DNA of 64,000 nt from Trichosporon coremiiforme (Eukaryota; Basidiomycota; Tremellomycetes; Trichosporonales; Trichosporonaceae). The position numbers and the translations under genes were made by a program. The stretch spans positions 372,001 to 436,000 of the forward strand of contig BCJJ01000013.1 of the NCBI GenBank assembly GCA_039545355.1. The letters are read 5' to 3'. The notes under the pieces were generated by a model that saw only the letters and a program-made list of their open reading frames with translations, was not told the DNA's origin and did no database searches. This document shows positions 37,684-47,859 of this stretch, one piece after another; the stretch's first letter is position 1; every line of letters begins with the position of its first letter.

Positions 37684-38661
37684 CATTGATGTGCACCTGA
37701 CGTAGACCCCGTCAGCAGCAGTGGTGCCGGCCAAAATACTGGTGAACGGCGCTCGGCGCAGAAGCAGCGCACGGCGACTCCATCAGCTCTCCAGTACGCC
37801 GGCCACACCTATCATCGGACGCAGAACCGTTCTGGCTCGGGACCCCGGCGGCATCGTCCACCTGCAGATACATCCGGCGATCGGTGCCCTGCACATCACC
37901 AGCTAGTCATCTTCTGACCCTAGGTCGCCGACATTGCATCTCTCCCCACGTCACTCTCGGGTACGCTACTGCGCAGAACCCACCGACAGAATCCGTAAAG
38001 CTCACTGAGATAAGGCGGTCCCGCTGCACAGCGCCGCACCTCCACCGCCGCTGGCGACATAGGCAGACCAGCGGCGTTTCGGGCTGCGCAGCGACACTAC
38101 GAGCGCTCTGGCAGTCATGACCGCCGGCATGTCTGTCGTCTATTTGTCGGGTGACTGACTGCCGCAGCTTACTTCGAGAAATCTCTCTCGACGATGGCAG
38201 AAATGAGGTCTCACGAGGAAGCTGCCACCGAGGAAAAGGAAGGTCTGGAAGACCTTTGTCCTTGTCGCATCCCTCGTCACATACCGGACGGGCGGCGGCT
38301 CGTTCACACCAACGGACGCCAGTGAGCATCAACGGGCCTAGCGCTGTCTCACAGACAGTCCAGATAGTCCGCGCAGGCCGTAGAGTTACCCACAGTCAGC
38401 TGAATCGCACTAGCGGCGAGCTAGAGTTTAGGCAGCAACGAGTGTCAGTGAAGTGAGCGAGTGGCTTTGAGCGACTTTTGTGTGAGTGATTTTGGTTGCG
38501 TGATTTCTGTCTGAGAGAGACTTACAGAGCCTGATCTGCTCGTGTGGGTCTGTGACCGCGGGCAACTGAAACAACAAGACTCAAACTGACTCTCAGCTGA
38601 CTCACAGAGGCGCAGACGACAGACAAAATGGTTGCTATGCATATGCTTCTCAAATACCCGT

Positions 38662-40943
38662 TTACTCGTTGATCTTGGCAAGGATCTCAGCGTCCTTGAA
38701 GAGCTGGTACTCCTGTGAAACGTCAGCTTTTGTCACTGTGATGGATAGTTGTTCCCTGCTCATCCGCCCGTGACTGCTGTGTGCCGTCTCATGCTGGCGA
38801 TGCCTCATGGCGTGCCCGATGTCTTTCGCGCGATCGATAAGCGCGCGCGAACGCTCACACTTCTGGCGAGCTAGTAACGCCAAGCCGCACCAACGCCTTC
38901 TTCAATCTTCTGTTGGAAACCGCCTAAAACCGACCCGCACCACGCTGTCGTCATTGGCGCCGTCCATGTTACTCCGGTGTGGGACTAGGCTCCAGCTCCG
39001 AGGAAGGCGACGTCAAGATGTGGACACCGCGCGTAACCACGCCCTCGATCCAATTGCGCGCTACCATTGTCTCGTTCTCCGACGATTCATGCGAACCGAG
39101 TAGCTCAGGCGAACGTCGACGGACCGAGATGTAACAACCCCCGTGAGGTCACTTGACAGCCGTGGCAGCCGTGCAGTCCCCCCGAAACTCATGTTCGAGC
39201 GATGTCCCGCGTGAATGGAGCCACCCCGATCTCCACAGTGGTGAATAGCCCTACCTCGCCACTGATTGCGTCGACACGTTCCGCGAATGCAATCAGTGCG
39301 GACGAAGGTAGTTCCCACATACCGGTTGCCCAGAACCCATTCCGCTGGATTGTAAAGTCATCCCGCGTCCAAGCCCTCAGGCGAGCACCCCAGATGTGAG
39401 AGGGGCAATGGCCGTGAGGTCCAGCCAGTGCTATTCCAGTGAAGCGATGGAGGAGGCGATGGAGTCCGTACACCTCATCCTGTTCCCGATGGGGAAGTGA
39501 CCGAGCCGGTTGCCTGTCTCCATCTACTTCCGCATAGTCGCGACCGGCTCCATGAGAAAGCGCAGGACATCGCTAATGGGAGACCAAAGATGAAGTATGC
39601 GGCAGCCGGAAGAGAGGGAAGGCCCCAGACAAGGAGAGAACAGGCCGCTAGCAGACGGCATGGCTGGCTGAAGCAGATGTCGACGAGGTTGGGGCACTGG
39701 AACCGCTTCACTTCCAGTAGTTGCCAAGTCGACCCCTTCTTCGCCCTCAGTAGGAGACAACGAAGTGTTCCAACTGACCCAACGCAGACTCATCCGTTGC
39801 ACCTGTCCTCGACGCCACGACGAAGACACCGAAGCTCATCTACTCATCGTAGAGCTCGCTTCGCGACGGACGGGTAGGTCTGGCGGAAAAATGGAGATGA
39901 GGGAAGGCTATGAGCCAATCAAGTTACTCCGAAAGAATCATGATCAGGTTAAACTGATAGCCGAGCGGAAACTTAGACGAAGCGTCAAGGACCGCTTGAG
40001 CACGAGCACGAGCGCACAAGCACGGGCGTTGACAGCAGGAAACGAGGGAAACAAGACAGGTAACTCACCTCCTCGCCGACCTTGATGCTGGATCCGCCCC
40101 AGCCAGGGAGGAGAACACGGTCACCGGCCTGGACAGAGGTGGGGACGACCTTGCCGTCCTTGCCGGGAGCGCCGGGGCCGACAGCGATGACGGTAGCCTC
40201 AGGGAGAGGGGTAGAGGCAGCAGACGAAGGAAGGAAGATGCCCGAAGCGGTTTTCTGAAAGTTAGCTAACGCTGATCAACCCGTCTTGCTCCGAGAGCAC
40301 GATTCCGGAGGCAGGGCAAGCTCCGAAAGCCGGAGGGAACAATGTTGCACTTCGGAGAGCTGTGTAAGAGGCGGAGAAGCCTGCAGCTCCTGCTTAGCTG
40401 GCTCCGACGCTTACTTGTCGCAGGACAACAGTCCAAGCAGACGAAACACAAACGTCAGCCTCAGCGGACTTCCGGTTTCGACTTTTCGGCCCTCTCCGCC
40501 TTGCGTCGGACATGACGCCCGAACGCTCCCAGCAACGCTCTGAGTGCAGCTCTATCGGTGGAGAAACGGGTGGTCCATTGTAAGCTGGAGCGCGAAGTGC
40601 GCGTACTGTTGAGACGCTCAGCAAGCGCAACACGATCTCTGCGAAAGCTCGTGAGCGGCCAACGGTTCCACGCATCCTAGCTCATGTTCGTACACTGATC
40701 TTTCGTCCGGCTGCTGTCGACAGAGCGCCCTCTCGGGTCCCTCCAACTTCTGCGCAGCTCATTGCCCCATCCATGCCTCCGGAATCGCCGCTGCTTGGAC
40801 ATTTTCGACACTCACGGTCTCAGGCTTGAAGCGCTGGACGAGAACGCGGTCGAAGAGGGGCTGGAGGCTCTTGATGTTCTTGAAGGTGGCGGCCTGTGCT
40901 GTCAGTAATGTGCGTGCGCTGTTGTGAGTTGTCGACTGACCAT
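38662..40943 (-). CDS. HSP10: Mitochondrial 10-kDa chaperonin (Hsp10, GroES family)
   Basis: Four exons give 105 residues: 40943-40941 (ATG only), 40893-40816, 40254-40069 and 38712-38662. The product is the co-chaperonin that caps the Hsp60 ring in the mitochondrial matrix. It begins MAATFKNIKSLQPLFDRVLV, then QRFKPETKTASGIFLPSS (the mobile loop that touches Hsp60), VIAVGPGAPGKDGKVVPT, RVLLPGWGGSSIKVGEE, and ends EYQLFKDAEILAKINE. Length and order match the family. The first coding exon is just the start codon, followed by a 47-bp intron with a less usual GTCAGT donor. Later introns are 561 and 1,356 bp, very long for a 105-residue protein; each junction keeps the frame and restores conserved sequence. 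The gene lies head to head with HSP60, 522 bp apart, which fits shared regulation of the two subunits. Confidence 0.95.
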
Positions 40944-41465
40944 TGTGAGTAATGTCGATGAGGAAAACACAACCAGAACTTTTTGCTTCTTGTTGGCGTG
41001 TGGTCCAGATCCGTCTCGGCTATGACCAGACGTAGGGCACGCGGTTGCAGGCGGTGGGTGAGCTCGCGGCGGGACCAATCGGATCACGAGACTGTGGTGG
41101 AGGGGGTCGTGAAAGTGCTGACTTTTTCCAGAACTTTTCCACGGTTGGCTGGAAAAGTCAAGTTCCGCCGTGATCCGTCCCTCGCAGCACGAGGCGGCGG
41201 TCGTATGCATGCGGGCAGGCTCTGGCTCGTGCTGGCAGATGTAGATCCAGGCTGACTGGCTGACTGGCCCGCACACAGCGTAGTCACCCGCCGCCTAAGC
41301 CTGTGCTTTTTGCCGAAGGATCCAAGAACCGCTCTCCTCGATCCTCTCCATCCAGTCAGAACCCAAGGAATCACCCTCGCTCTAAACCAGGCTACATAAC
41401 TTGGTCTTTTCCTTCTTTCTCTCTTTCCTTACACATCTGCAAAAAGCATTCCCCACATCTCCACA
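40944..41465. promoter_or_regulatory. Shared HSP10-HSP60 bidirectional promoter
   Basis: This 522-bp stretch lies between the start codons of two chaperonin genes transcribed away from each other. It contains heat-shock-element-like sequence: a perfect TTCnnGAA pair at 41126-41133, a further TTC at 41137-41139, and a GAA...TTC pair at 41152-41165. A CCAAT box stands at 41075-41079. On the HSP60 side there is a TATA-like tacataa at 41393-41399, then a pyrimidine-rich leader. Heat-shock factor binding is inferred from these motifs and the function of the genes. Confidence 0.75.
41126..41165. promoter_or_regulatory. Heat-shock-element-like cluster
   Basis: Within 40 bp there are TTC at 41126, GAA at 41131, TTC at 41137, GAA at 41152 and TTC at 41163. 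The first two form the canonical TTCnnGAA; the third is one base off the ideal 5-bp period, so the match is imperfect. Its place between HSP10 and HSP60 makes a heat-shock-factor site likely. Confidence 0.6.
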
Positions 41466-41840
41466 ATGCTTGCTCGCTCTCGCGCCGCGCTCCCCCGTCC
41501 CGCGCGCCTGCTCAACTCGCAGCCCGCCGCCCGCCGTTACCTTGGTTCCAAGGATGTCATCTTCGGCAACGACGCCCGCCAGGGCATGCTGAAGGGTGTT
41601 GACACCCTCGCCAAGGCCGTCCAGGCCACTCTCGGCCCCAAGGGCCGCACCGTCATCATTGGTAGGTATCCGTTGCAAGATGGAACGCCAGAGTTCAGCT
41701 CGGAACAGCGTCCAGCCACTTTTTTCTCCACTCCGGAGGCGCCGGAAAGAGTTTGCCGCTGACAACCCGCAGGCCAGTCGTTCGGTGGACCCAAGATCAC
41801 CAAGGACGGTGTCTCGGTCGCCAAGGCCATCACCCTCAAG

Positions 41841-41872
<32 letters not shown>

Positions 41873-43428
41873 ACGGTCTATCGTGAGCGAGTTGTGGAAC
41901 TTTTTCCCACTCTGTCACTCACCAATTTACTTCACTTTCTTCTCGCGCCGGATAAAATTCGCATACTAATGATTCAAGTCTTGTCCAGGACGTTGCCTCG
42001 AAGACCAACGACACTGCCGGTGACGGAACGACGACGGCGACCGTCCTCGCCCGCGCGATCTACTCCGAGGGTGTGAAGAACGTTGCCGCCGGCTGCAACC
42101 CGATGGACCTCCGCCGCGGTGCCCAGAAGGCCGTCGACAAGGTCCTCTCGGTCCTTGAGGCCAACAAGCGCGACATCACGACCTCTGAGGAGATTGCTCA
42201 GGTCGCCACCATCTCTGCCAACGGCGACAAGCACGTTGGCAACATTATTGCCCAGGCCATGGAGAAGGTCGGCAAGGAGGGCGTCATCACCGTCAAGGAG
42301 GGCCGCACCATTGAGGACGAGATTGAGATTACCGAGGGCATGCGCTTCGACCGCGGCTTCATCTCGCCGTACATGATCACCGACGCCAAGAACCAGCGTG
42401 CCGAGCTCGACCACCCGCTCGTTCTCCTTTCGGAGAAGAAGATCTCTGCTCTCCAGGACATCATCCCCTCGCTCGAGATCGCCGCCCAGGCCCGCCGCCC
42501 CCTCCTCATCATCGCCGAGGATATTGACGGTGAGGCTCTTGCTGCCATTATCCTGAACAAGCTCCGTGGCCAGCTCCAGGTCTGCGCTGTCAAGGCCCCC
42601 GGCTTCGGTGACAACCGCAAGTCGATCCTCGGTGACATTGCCATCCTCACTGGCGGAACCGTCTTCACCGACGAGCTTGACGTCAAGCTCGACAAGGCTA
42701 CCCCCGACCAGCTTGGCTCGACTGGCTCGGCCACCGTCACCAAGGACGACACCATCCTCCTCAACGGCGAGGGTGACAAGAACAACATCACTGGCCGCTG
42801 CGAGCAGATCCGTGGCGTCATTGCCGACCCCACGACGTCGGACTACGACCGCTCCAAGCTCCAGGAGCGCCTCGCCAAGCTCGGTGGTGGTGTCGCCGTC
42901 ATCAAGGTCGGTGGCCACTCCGAGGTCGAGGTCGGTGAGAAGAAGGACCGCTACGACGATGCCCTCAACGCCACCCGCGCCGCCGTTGCCGAGGGCATCG
43001 TCCCCGGCGGTGGTACCGCTCTCCTCAAGGCTTCGGCCCAGCTTGACGCCATTGAGGTCGACAACTTTGACCAGAAGCTCGGTGTCAGCATCATCCGCAA
43101 CGCCATCCGCCGCCCTGTCCGCACCATTGTCGACAACGCCGGTGAGGAGGGCTCTGTCGTCGTCGGCCGCCTCCTTTCGGACGAGTTCGTCTCGGCCGAC
43201 AAGTTCAACTGGGGCTACGACGCCGCCACCTCGCAGTACCGCGACATGATCAAGGCCGGTATCCTCGACCCGCTCAAGGTCGTCCGCACCGCCCTCTCTG
43301 ACGCCTCTGGTGTTGCCTCGCTCCTCACCACCTCGGAGGCCTGCGTCGTCGACGCCGAGGACAAGAGCGCCCCCGCCATGCCCGGTATGGGCGGCATGGG
43401 CGGCATGGGCATGCCCGGCATGATGTAA
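41466..43428 (+). CDS. HSP60: Mitochondrial 60-kDa chaperonin (Hsp60, GroEL family)
   Basis: Three exons (41466-41661, 41773-41866, 41979-43428) join in frame to 579 residues. The product forms the ring chamber that folds imported proteins in the mitochondrial matrix. The start [16 protein letters not shown] is an Arg-rich, acid-free targeting peptide, and the mature part probably begins near residue 25 at [11 protein letters not shown]. Nucleotide-binding blocks are [19 protein letters not shown] and [15 protein letters not shown] (residues 108-122). The chaperonin signature [12 protein letters not shown] is present near residue 442, and the C-terminus is the usual Gly-Met tail ([12 protein letters not shown]). 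Introns are 111 and 112 bp. Codons end in C to an extreme degree (for example aag, gtc, atc), consistent with high expression; this bias also creates a 314-codon opposite-strand open frame that is not a gene. It pairs head to head with HSP10. Confidence 0.97.
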
Positions 43429-43998
43429 GGATCCCCCGCCTTACACCAAGCAAACAAAAGAAAATAGGAGAGTTATACGTAGGATAGCGCATCCTATTTG
43501 TAACACTATTCATAAGAAAAAACTCATCTGGCATATATCGATCGTCGCGTCGCGTTTGGAAAGAAGCAACAACCAACCCCGCTCTCGTCTACAGGCGACA
43601 AGGGACAAATCTTTTGTAGGCATTACTCATCTTTATTGGTGATGAAACACTACTCTTGCGAACAAACTGGTTGCACACACTTCTTTGCACTCGGTACACA
43701 AATCACTGACCCAGTTCGTCCCAAGTTTGGAAGATCTGCATGCTGTGTTAAGATATCGTAGAGAGAAAAACTAATGCAAGGTGAGAGCTCCGAATCAAGG
43801 CGTGCGGTTCGTATCCCGGGCCCCATGCTGTTTCCAGGCTACTTGCAGAGACCGGGATGTGCTGTGTGCGTTGTATGTAGGTAGACAGTTGTATATAACT
43901 CGGGAAAGGAACACTCGACTATAAGGTTGTTACATGGTTTAGCGGATCACTGCTGTTCTTCAACTGCAAATTCTATAACTTCTCCGACTGACGAGCGC
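43429..43998. other. Convergent 3' region downstream of HSP60
   Basis: This 570-bp stretch separates the stop codons of HSP60 and the large disordered protein gene. It is relatively AT-rich (for example aagcaaacaaaagaaaatagg just after the HSP60 stop), as expected for 3' untranslated regions. No gene is seen. Confidence 0.5.
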
Positions 43999-46900
43999 TC
44001 ACAGGCCCATGACAGCCGAGCATCCAGCCCAGACGAGGTCGAGCAGTCGGCGGCCATTCTCGCTGAGGCCAGTCCCGCGCCATTCCTCATAGCCCGTTGG
44101 CCCCCACGCCGATTCTCCCTTGCACAGGCCGAGACGGTCAAGGCCTTCGAGGACAAACTCCACACCGTTATTCTGGTTATGACAGAAAGCAATGATCGTC
44201 GGGAACTCGCGTCCCTGCTTGATGCCGCCTTCGGCCAAGGAGGGAGATCGGCTGTCTTCGACGTTGCTAACGCGAGGAGCACCTTCGAGCGGAGGCGTCT
44301 GCGCGCCGACCGGCTTGCCGGTGCGCACCTGCTCGGTCCACTGTTCCAGCGCGATGACGGGGACTTCGGGCTCCGAACGCAGGTCCTCAGCGTCGGCGAC
44401 CTTAGCGACAACACGGAAGCCCTTGAACGGCAGAGGCTGCAGGTTGTGGCTCTCCTTGCTCTGGCTGATCTGGTAGGGACCCGAAGACGATTCCACTGGT
44501 GGTGACGTTGGAGGCGGGAGGGGGATGTGCTTGACATCGTGAAGGCCGCCACGATGCTGCGAGTCACGGTGGGAGCCTCGCGGACGGAGGAGCTTGGGCA
44601 GGCGCCCCAGCGGCGTCTGTGGTCCTTCCGCCTGTTCGTGGTGAGGCTGCTCCGGGATTTTGAACAGCGTCTGCGAGGAGCCATGGTGGTTGGTGTTAGC
44701 AACGTCACCTTGGCCGAAGGGCGTGAACCAGACGAGCAGGACCTGCTCCGGCCCATCAACGAAGAACGGGTTTATGAAGAGCTGCTGAGAGTTTGGTCGC
44801 GGTCGGATCTTGGACGGCGACTCGCCTTTGTCGGCCTCGATGGGGATGACCATAGCGAGAGCTTCGTCAGGGACTCCGCCCCACGCTTTCCCCTCTTTCC
44901 ATGGCAAGCCGCCATTCTGCTCGTCTTCAATGCCAAGTCCGAGAGAGCCGAATAACTGATCGTCGCCCCACATCTCTCCATCATCGGTCGTGTCGCCGAG
45001 ATTCGAGAAGCTCGAGTCGGCGGAGGCGGACGCCGCGTCGCTGCGATCTGACGGGGATTGCCGCATCGGCTGTGACTGGATCTTGCCACCGTTGTTGGAG
45101 TTCGAGCTGATCGAAAGGACTGGCTTCGCCTGGCTGCTGCTGTTGCTGCGCTCCTTGCGCTCATCGAGCAGGTTGGAAGCCTTGAATAGCCCACGCTTGA
45201 ACACACCGCCGAGCCCAGACTTCTTGTGCTTGTCATCGTCCGAGTCGGTTCGCTTGCCAAGGAATCGTCCCTTGCCCTTCGCATCCTCGTTGGAGGATGA
45301 CGTGACAGTCAAAGGAGGGCGCGAAGATGACGAAGTCGAGCTGTGCAGAGCACTGCGAGGCGATAACGGCGGTTCTGCGATGGCAGTCGCCGTCGAGTCG
45401 GTCGAGTTCAGTCTCGATGTTCGCTCTGGCTCAGCCGTAAAGTCATGCCCGTTAAGCACACCGTCAGCGCCCGTGCTCTGCCGCCTGCGAGCGGCCGCTC
45501 GGGTCAAGCGTCGGGCGCGGCTGCTTCGGGCCTTCAGCTCCCTCTGGACCGAAAGAGGAAGCTTAACGCCTCCGCTCTCGGCGTGCACGAGCTTGCTCGT
45601 GAGAGTGTATCCGGCGTACTGCGACATGACCAGTGGCTGAGGCGCATTCAGAGACATGACGACCCCTGGGTCTGGATGCTGAATAGGGACCTCGGGCGAA
45701 CCGTGCTGAATCTCGTATTCCCGCGTGTTGGTGCGCTTGACCGACCACACCGTGCCCGACTCTACGGACACGACGTCTCCGTTCGGCAGCATCTGGAACT
45801 TGCCACCCTTGTGCGACTGCCATTCGGCGCGGGGGCGCACATATTGATCCTCAGGGGGCTCGTCGACTGGAAAGATGTCGCTGTTTCGGACTCTGGGAGG
45901 TTGACGAGAGCGAACCGAGCGGAAAGTCCAATCTCCACGGCGGTCTCCATACTCATCATCGAAGGCGCCGACAAACTTCGCGAACGAGTCCTCTTCCTCC
46001 AGAGGCGGCTTGGTCGTATAGTGCTCGTTGTCTGATGAGCCAAGGCTCGGTCGCTTGCTGCTGGTGGAGCCGCTATCTCCAAGCTGGCTTCGGGAGCCAG
46101 CGAGAATGAAGTCGATATCGAATTCCGATAAGTCGACGGGCGCAGGCGGATGCAGGGATGGGGGGAGGGGAGAAGGGAGGGGTTCAGGTTCAATGTTGCG
46201 CGAGCTCAACAGGTGGTTGGCACGGTGAAGCGCCAGAGTCGAGTGCAGCAAGCGTGGGACAGGGTCGGACAAAGGTAGCAGGGGCGGCAACGGGCGGGTC
46301 GGCGGCGCATTAGGGTCAATGCTATCTGGGTCGTTCCAGACATTCTGGTCGTCGTAACTTCGGATGTCGTCCGCTTTTGGCGACCGCGGCGGTATATTCA
46401 CCGGTAAGCTGGGCCGTCGGGAACCCACGAGGAGCAGGTCGTCGTAGGATGGGATGGTGTCGCTGGACTTGTTACGAACGCGTTCCCAGACGAGAAGACT
46501 TGTTCGCCGCGTGCTTGAGGGGGAGGAAGGACCTGCGGTGGACGGACCACCAAGGCTCAGGCGAGCCCGTGCTCGACGCGAGTCCTCACCATAAGTTGCC
46601 GCAAAAAACGCTCTTCTCTGCCTCTCAGCTTCTTGCGCCTCCGCCGCTTCGAAGGCTGTCATTGTCCGCTTGTTGGCTGATGTCAAGGTAGCGATGCGTT
46701 GTAGAGATCCAAGTGCAGTGTCGTCTCTAGAGGTCATGGGGGGTCCAGAGCCGAATCTGTAACCCTCGTCGATCTGGGCCGTGTTGTCAATGCTGCCGCG
46801 ATTGACAGAGGATCGAGATCCGCTACGCGATGGCCCATTCCAGCCGCTGTACGCCAGTTGCGGCAAACTGCCCCGTCGAACCTCGGACGGATTGATGCCC

Positions 46901-47859
46901 GCCAGGCTGCTCCTCCGCTGGTGGGGGAGCACGTCGGCTGTACGTGATGAACCTTGACCATCCGTACGAGTCGACTTGCCCATGGCAGTTGCGCGGCTTG
47001 GCGAAGGCGCGGCAAGTGTTGAAACAGACGGTGTCAACGAAGGACGTCGGGCGTTGGGGTTAAAACCTGCACTTCCGGGGGGCGCGAGGCTCGAGATGGA
47101 GGGGGTGAGAGAAGATCGTCGGCGGGACGTGCTCAAGTTGGAGGAGGTTTGCGGGCGAGTGGCAGTCAGGTTTGAAGAAGCACTGGCGGTGGTTGCGACT
47201 GTTGCAACAGAATCACGACGCGAGGTAAGTGGGCTGGCCGGGTCGCAGCCCATCGAGTATCCTTGAGGGAGGAAACCCACATTGCGCATTGGCGACGAAC
47301 TCACAGACGCAGCCTCCAGGGACTGCTGAACCTGCTGAGGTGGGACAGGCGAAATGACATTGAGCCCGAGCGGGGTGAGTGACCCCCGGCGAGGATGATG
47401 CGTGTGGATGAAGTGGGGAGGATGAGTGACAGAAATGACAGAAGGAACTGCAGGGGCGGAAGAAGGTCCCGGGAACGAGTTGCTATTGGGGTCAGTAACA
47501 AGTCGGCAGCTGACGAGACTATGTAAGACATACTCTTGGTCGTCCGGGAAGCTGCCCGGCATTCCCGTTGTCTGTTCCACCGCTTGCGCCTCGTCAAGTT
47601 GCGGGCTCTGACGCTCAGACTGTAAACCGGCGCCAGAGATCGGAACCTGCTCTTTCGGAGATATGGCTAGTGGATCCAACCCGACGCCCTCCGCCGACTG
47701 AGGGTTGAGCGCAACAGCGTCAGCCTCGGCAGCCCCCGATGTTTCCGTGCCATGCAGCCGTCGCTGATGCTCCATCTGGTACTGCTGCGCCGGTGTCGTG
47801 GGCGATGAGTAGGCCGCGGGATGGTCGTCAGGTGCAGGCGGGTGAGCGACAGTCATCAT
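43999..47859 (-). CDS. Large Ser/Pro-rich disordered protein of unknown function
   Basis: The frame is open without a stop along the whole span, but I place an intron at 47533-47483 (51 bp; GTATGT donor, TTACTGAC branch site, AATAG acceptor). Because 51 is a multiple of three and has no stop, it can be mistaken for coding sequence. Removing it gives 1,269 residues. The first ATG in frame is at 47859 (MMTVAHPPAPDDH). Most of the protein is Ser/Pro/Arg-rich and probably disordered, with several RRxS-type sites (for example SRRRSSLTPS). More ordered blocks lie in the middle (WQSHKGGKFQMLPNGDVVSV, YAGYTLTSKLVHAESGGVKL) and at the C-terminus (FPTIIAFCHNQNNGVEFVLE, GRRLLDLVWAGCSAVMGL). I do not recognise a known domain. 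The many basic-Ser sites suggest a phosphorylated regulatory or scaffold protein, which is only inference. Confidence 0.85.
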   Translation of the reverse strand: MMTVAHPPAPDDHPAAYSSPTTPAQQYQMEHQRRLHGTETSGAAEADAVALNPQSAEGVGLDPLAISPKEQVPISGAGLQSERQSPQLDEAQAVEQTTGMPGSFPDDQEYVLHSLVSCRLVTDPNSNSFPGPSSAPAVPSVISVTHPPHFIHTHHPRRGSLTPLGLNVISPVPPQQVQQSLEAASVSSSPMRNVGFLPQGYSMGCDPASPLTSRRDSVATVATTASASSNLTATRPQTSSNLSTSRRRSSLTPSISSLAPPGSAGFNPNARRPSLTPSVSTLAAPSPSRATAMGKSTRTDGQGSSRTADVLPHQRRSSLAGINPSEVRRGSLPQLAYSGWNGPSRSGSRSSVNRGSIDNTAQIDEGYRFGSGPPMTSRDDTALGSLQRIATLTSANKRTMTAFEAAEAQEAERQRRAFFAATYGEDSRRARARLSLGGPSTAGPSSPSSTRRTSLLVWERVRNKSSDTIPSYDDLLLVGSRRPSLPVNIPPRSPKADDIRSYDDQNVWNDPDSIDPNAPPTRPLPPLLPLSDPVPRLLHSTLALHRANHLLSSRNIEPEPLPSPLPPSLHPPAPVDLSEFDIDFILAGSRSQLGDSGSTSSKRPSLGSSDNEHYTTKPPLEEEDSFAKFVGAFDDEYGDRRGDWTFRSVRSRQPPRVRNSDIFPVDEPPEDQYVRPRAEWQSHKGGKFQMLPNGDVVSVESGTVWSVKRTNTREYEIQHGSPEVPIQHPDPGVVMSLNAPQPLVMSQYAGYTLTSKLVHAESGGVKLPLSVQRELKARSSRARRLTRAAARRRQSTGADGVLNGHDFTAEPERTSRLNSTDSTATAIAEPPLSPRSALHSSTSSSSRPPLTVTSSSNEDAKGKGRFLGKRTDSDDDKHKKSGLGGVFKRGLFKASNLLDERKERSNSSSQAKPVLSISSNSNNGGKIQSQPMRQSPSDRSDAASASADSSFSNLGDTTDDGEMWGDDQLFGSLGLGIEDEQNGGLPWKEGKAWGGVPDEALAMVIPIEADKGESPSKIRPRPNSQQLFINPFFVDGPEQVLLVWFTPFGQGDVANTNHHGSSQTLFKIPEQPHHEQAEGPQTPLGRLPKLLRPRGSHRDSQHRGGLHDVKHIPLPPPTSPPVESSSGPYQISQSKESHNLQPLPFKGFRVVAKVADAEDLRSEPEVPVIALEQWTEQVRTGKPVGAQTPPLEGAPRVSNVEDSRSPSLAEGGIKQGREFPTIIAFCHNQNNGVEFVLEGLDRLGLCKGESAWGPTGYEEWRGTGLSENGRRLLDLVWAGCSAVMGL

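Larger units (their letters stand above)
26716..38661. other. Gene-free region (12 kb) upstream of the Medusa-like gene
   Basis: No coding frame, RNA gene or mobile element could be supported in this 11.9-kb stretch. The many open frames are all under 225 codons, overlap on both strands and show no conserved blocks. The first 1.5 kb left of about 28.2 kb (G-rich on plus, C/T-rich on minus, with runs such as gggtggatgggtgggtgg near 27610) looks like the leader and promoter of the Medusa-like gene. Further right are clusters of short CAGG/CCTG words, a run of 17 G and a 10-bp periodic repeat. The stretch could be regulatory DNA, decayed sequence, or genes too diverged or finely spliced to see. 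Confidence 0.5.

Noticed and set aside
41974..42918. Opposite-strand open frame of 314 codons inside HSP60
   Set aside because: It mirrors the strongly C-ending codons of HSP60, which remove stop codons on the other strand. It has no recognisable domain.
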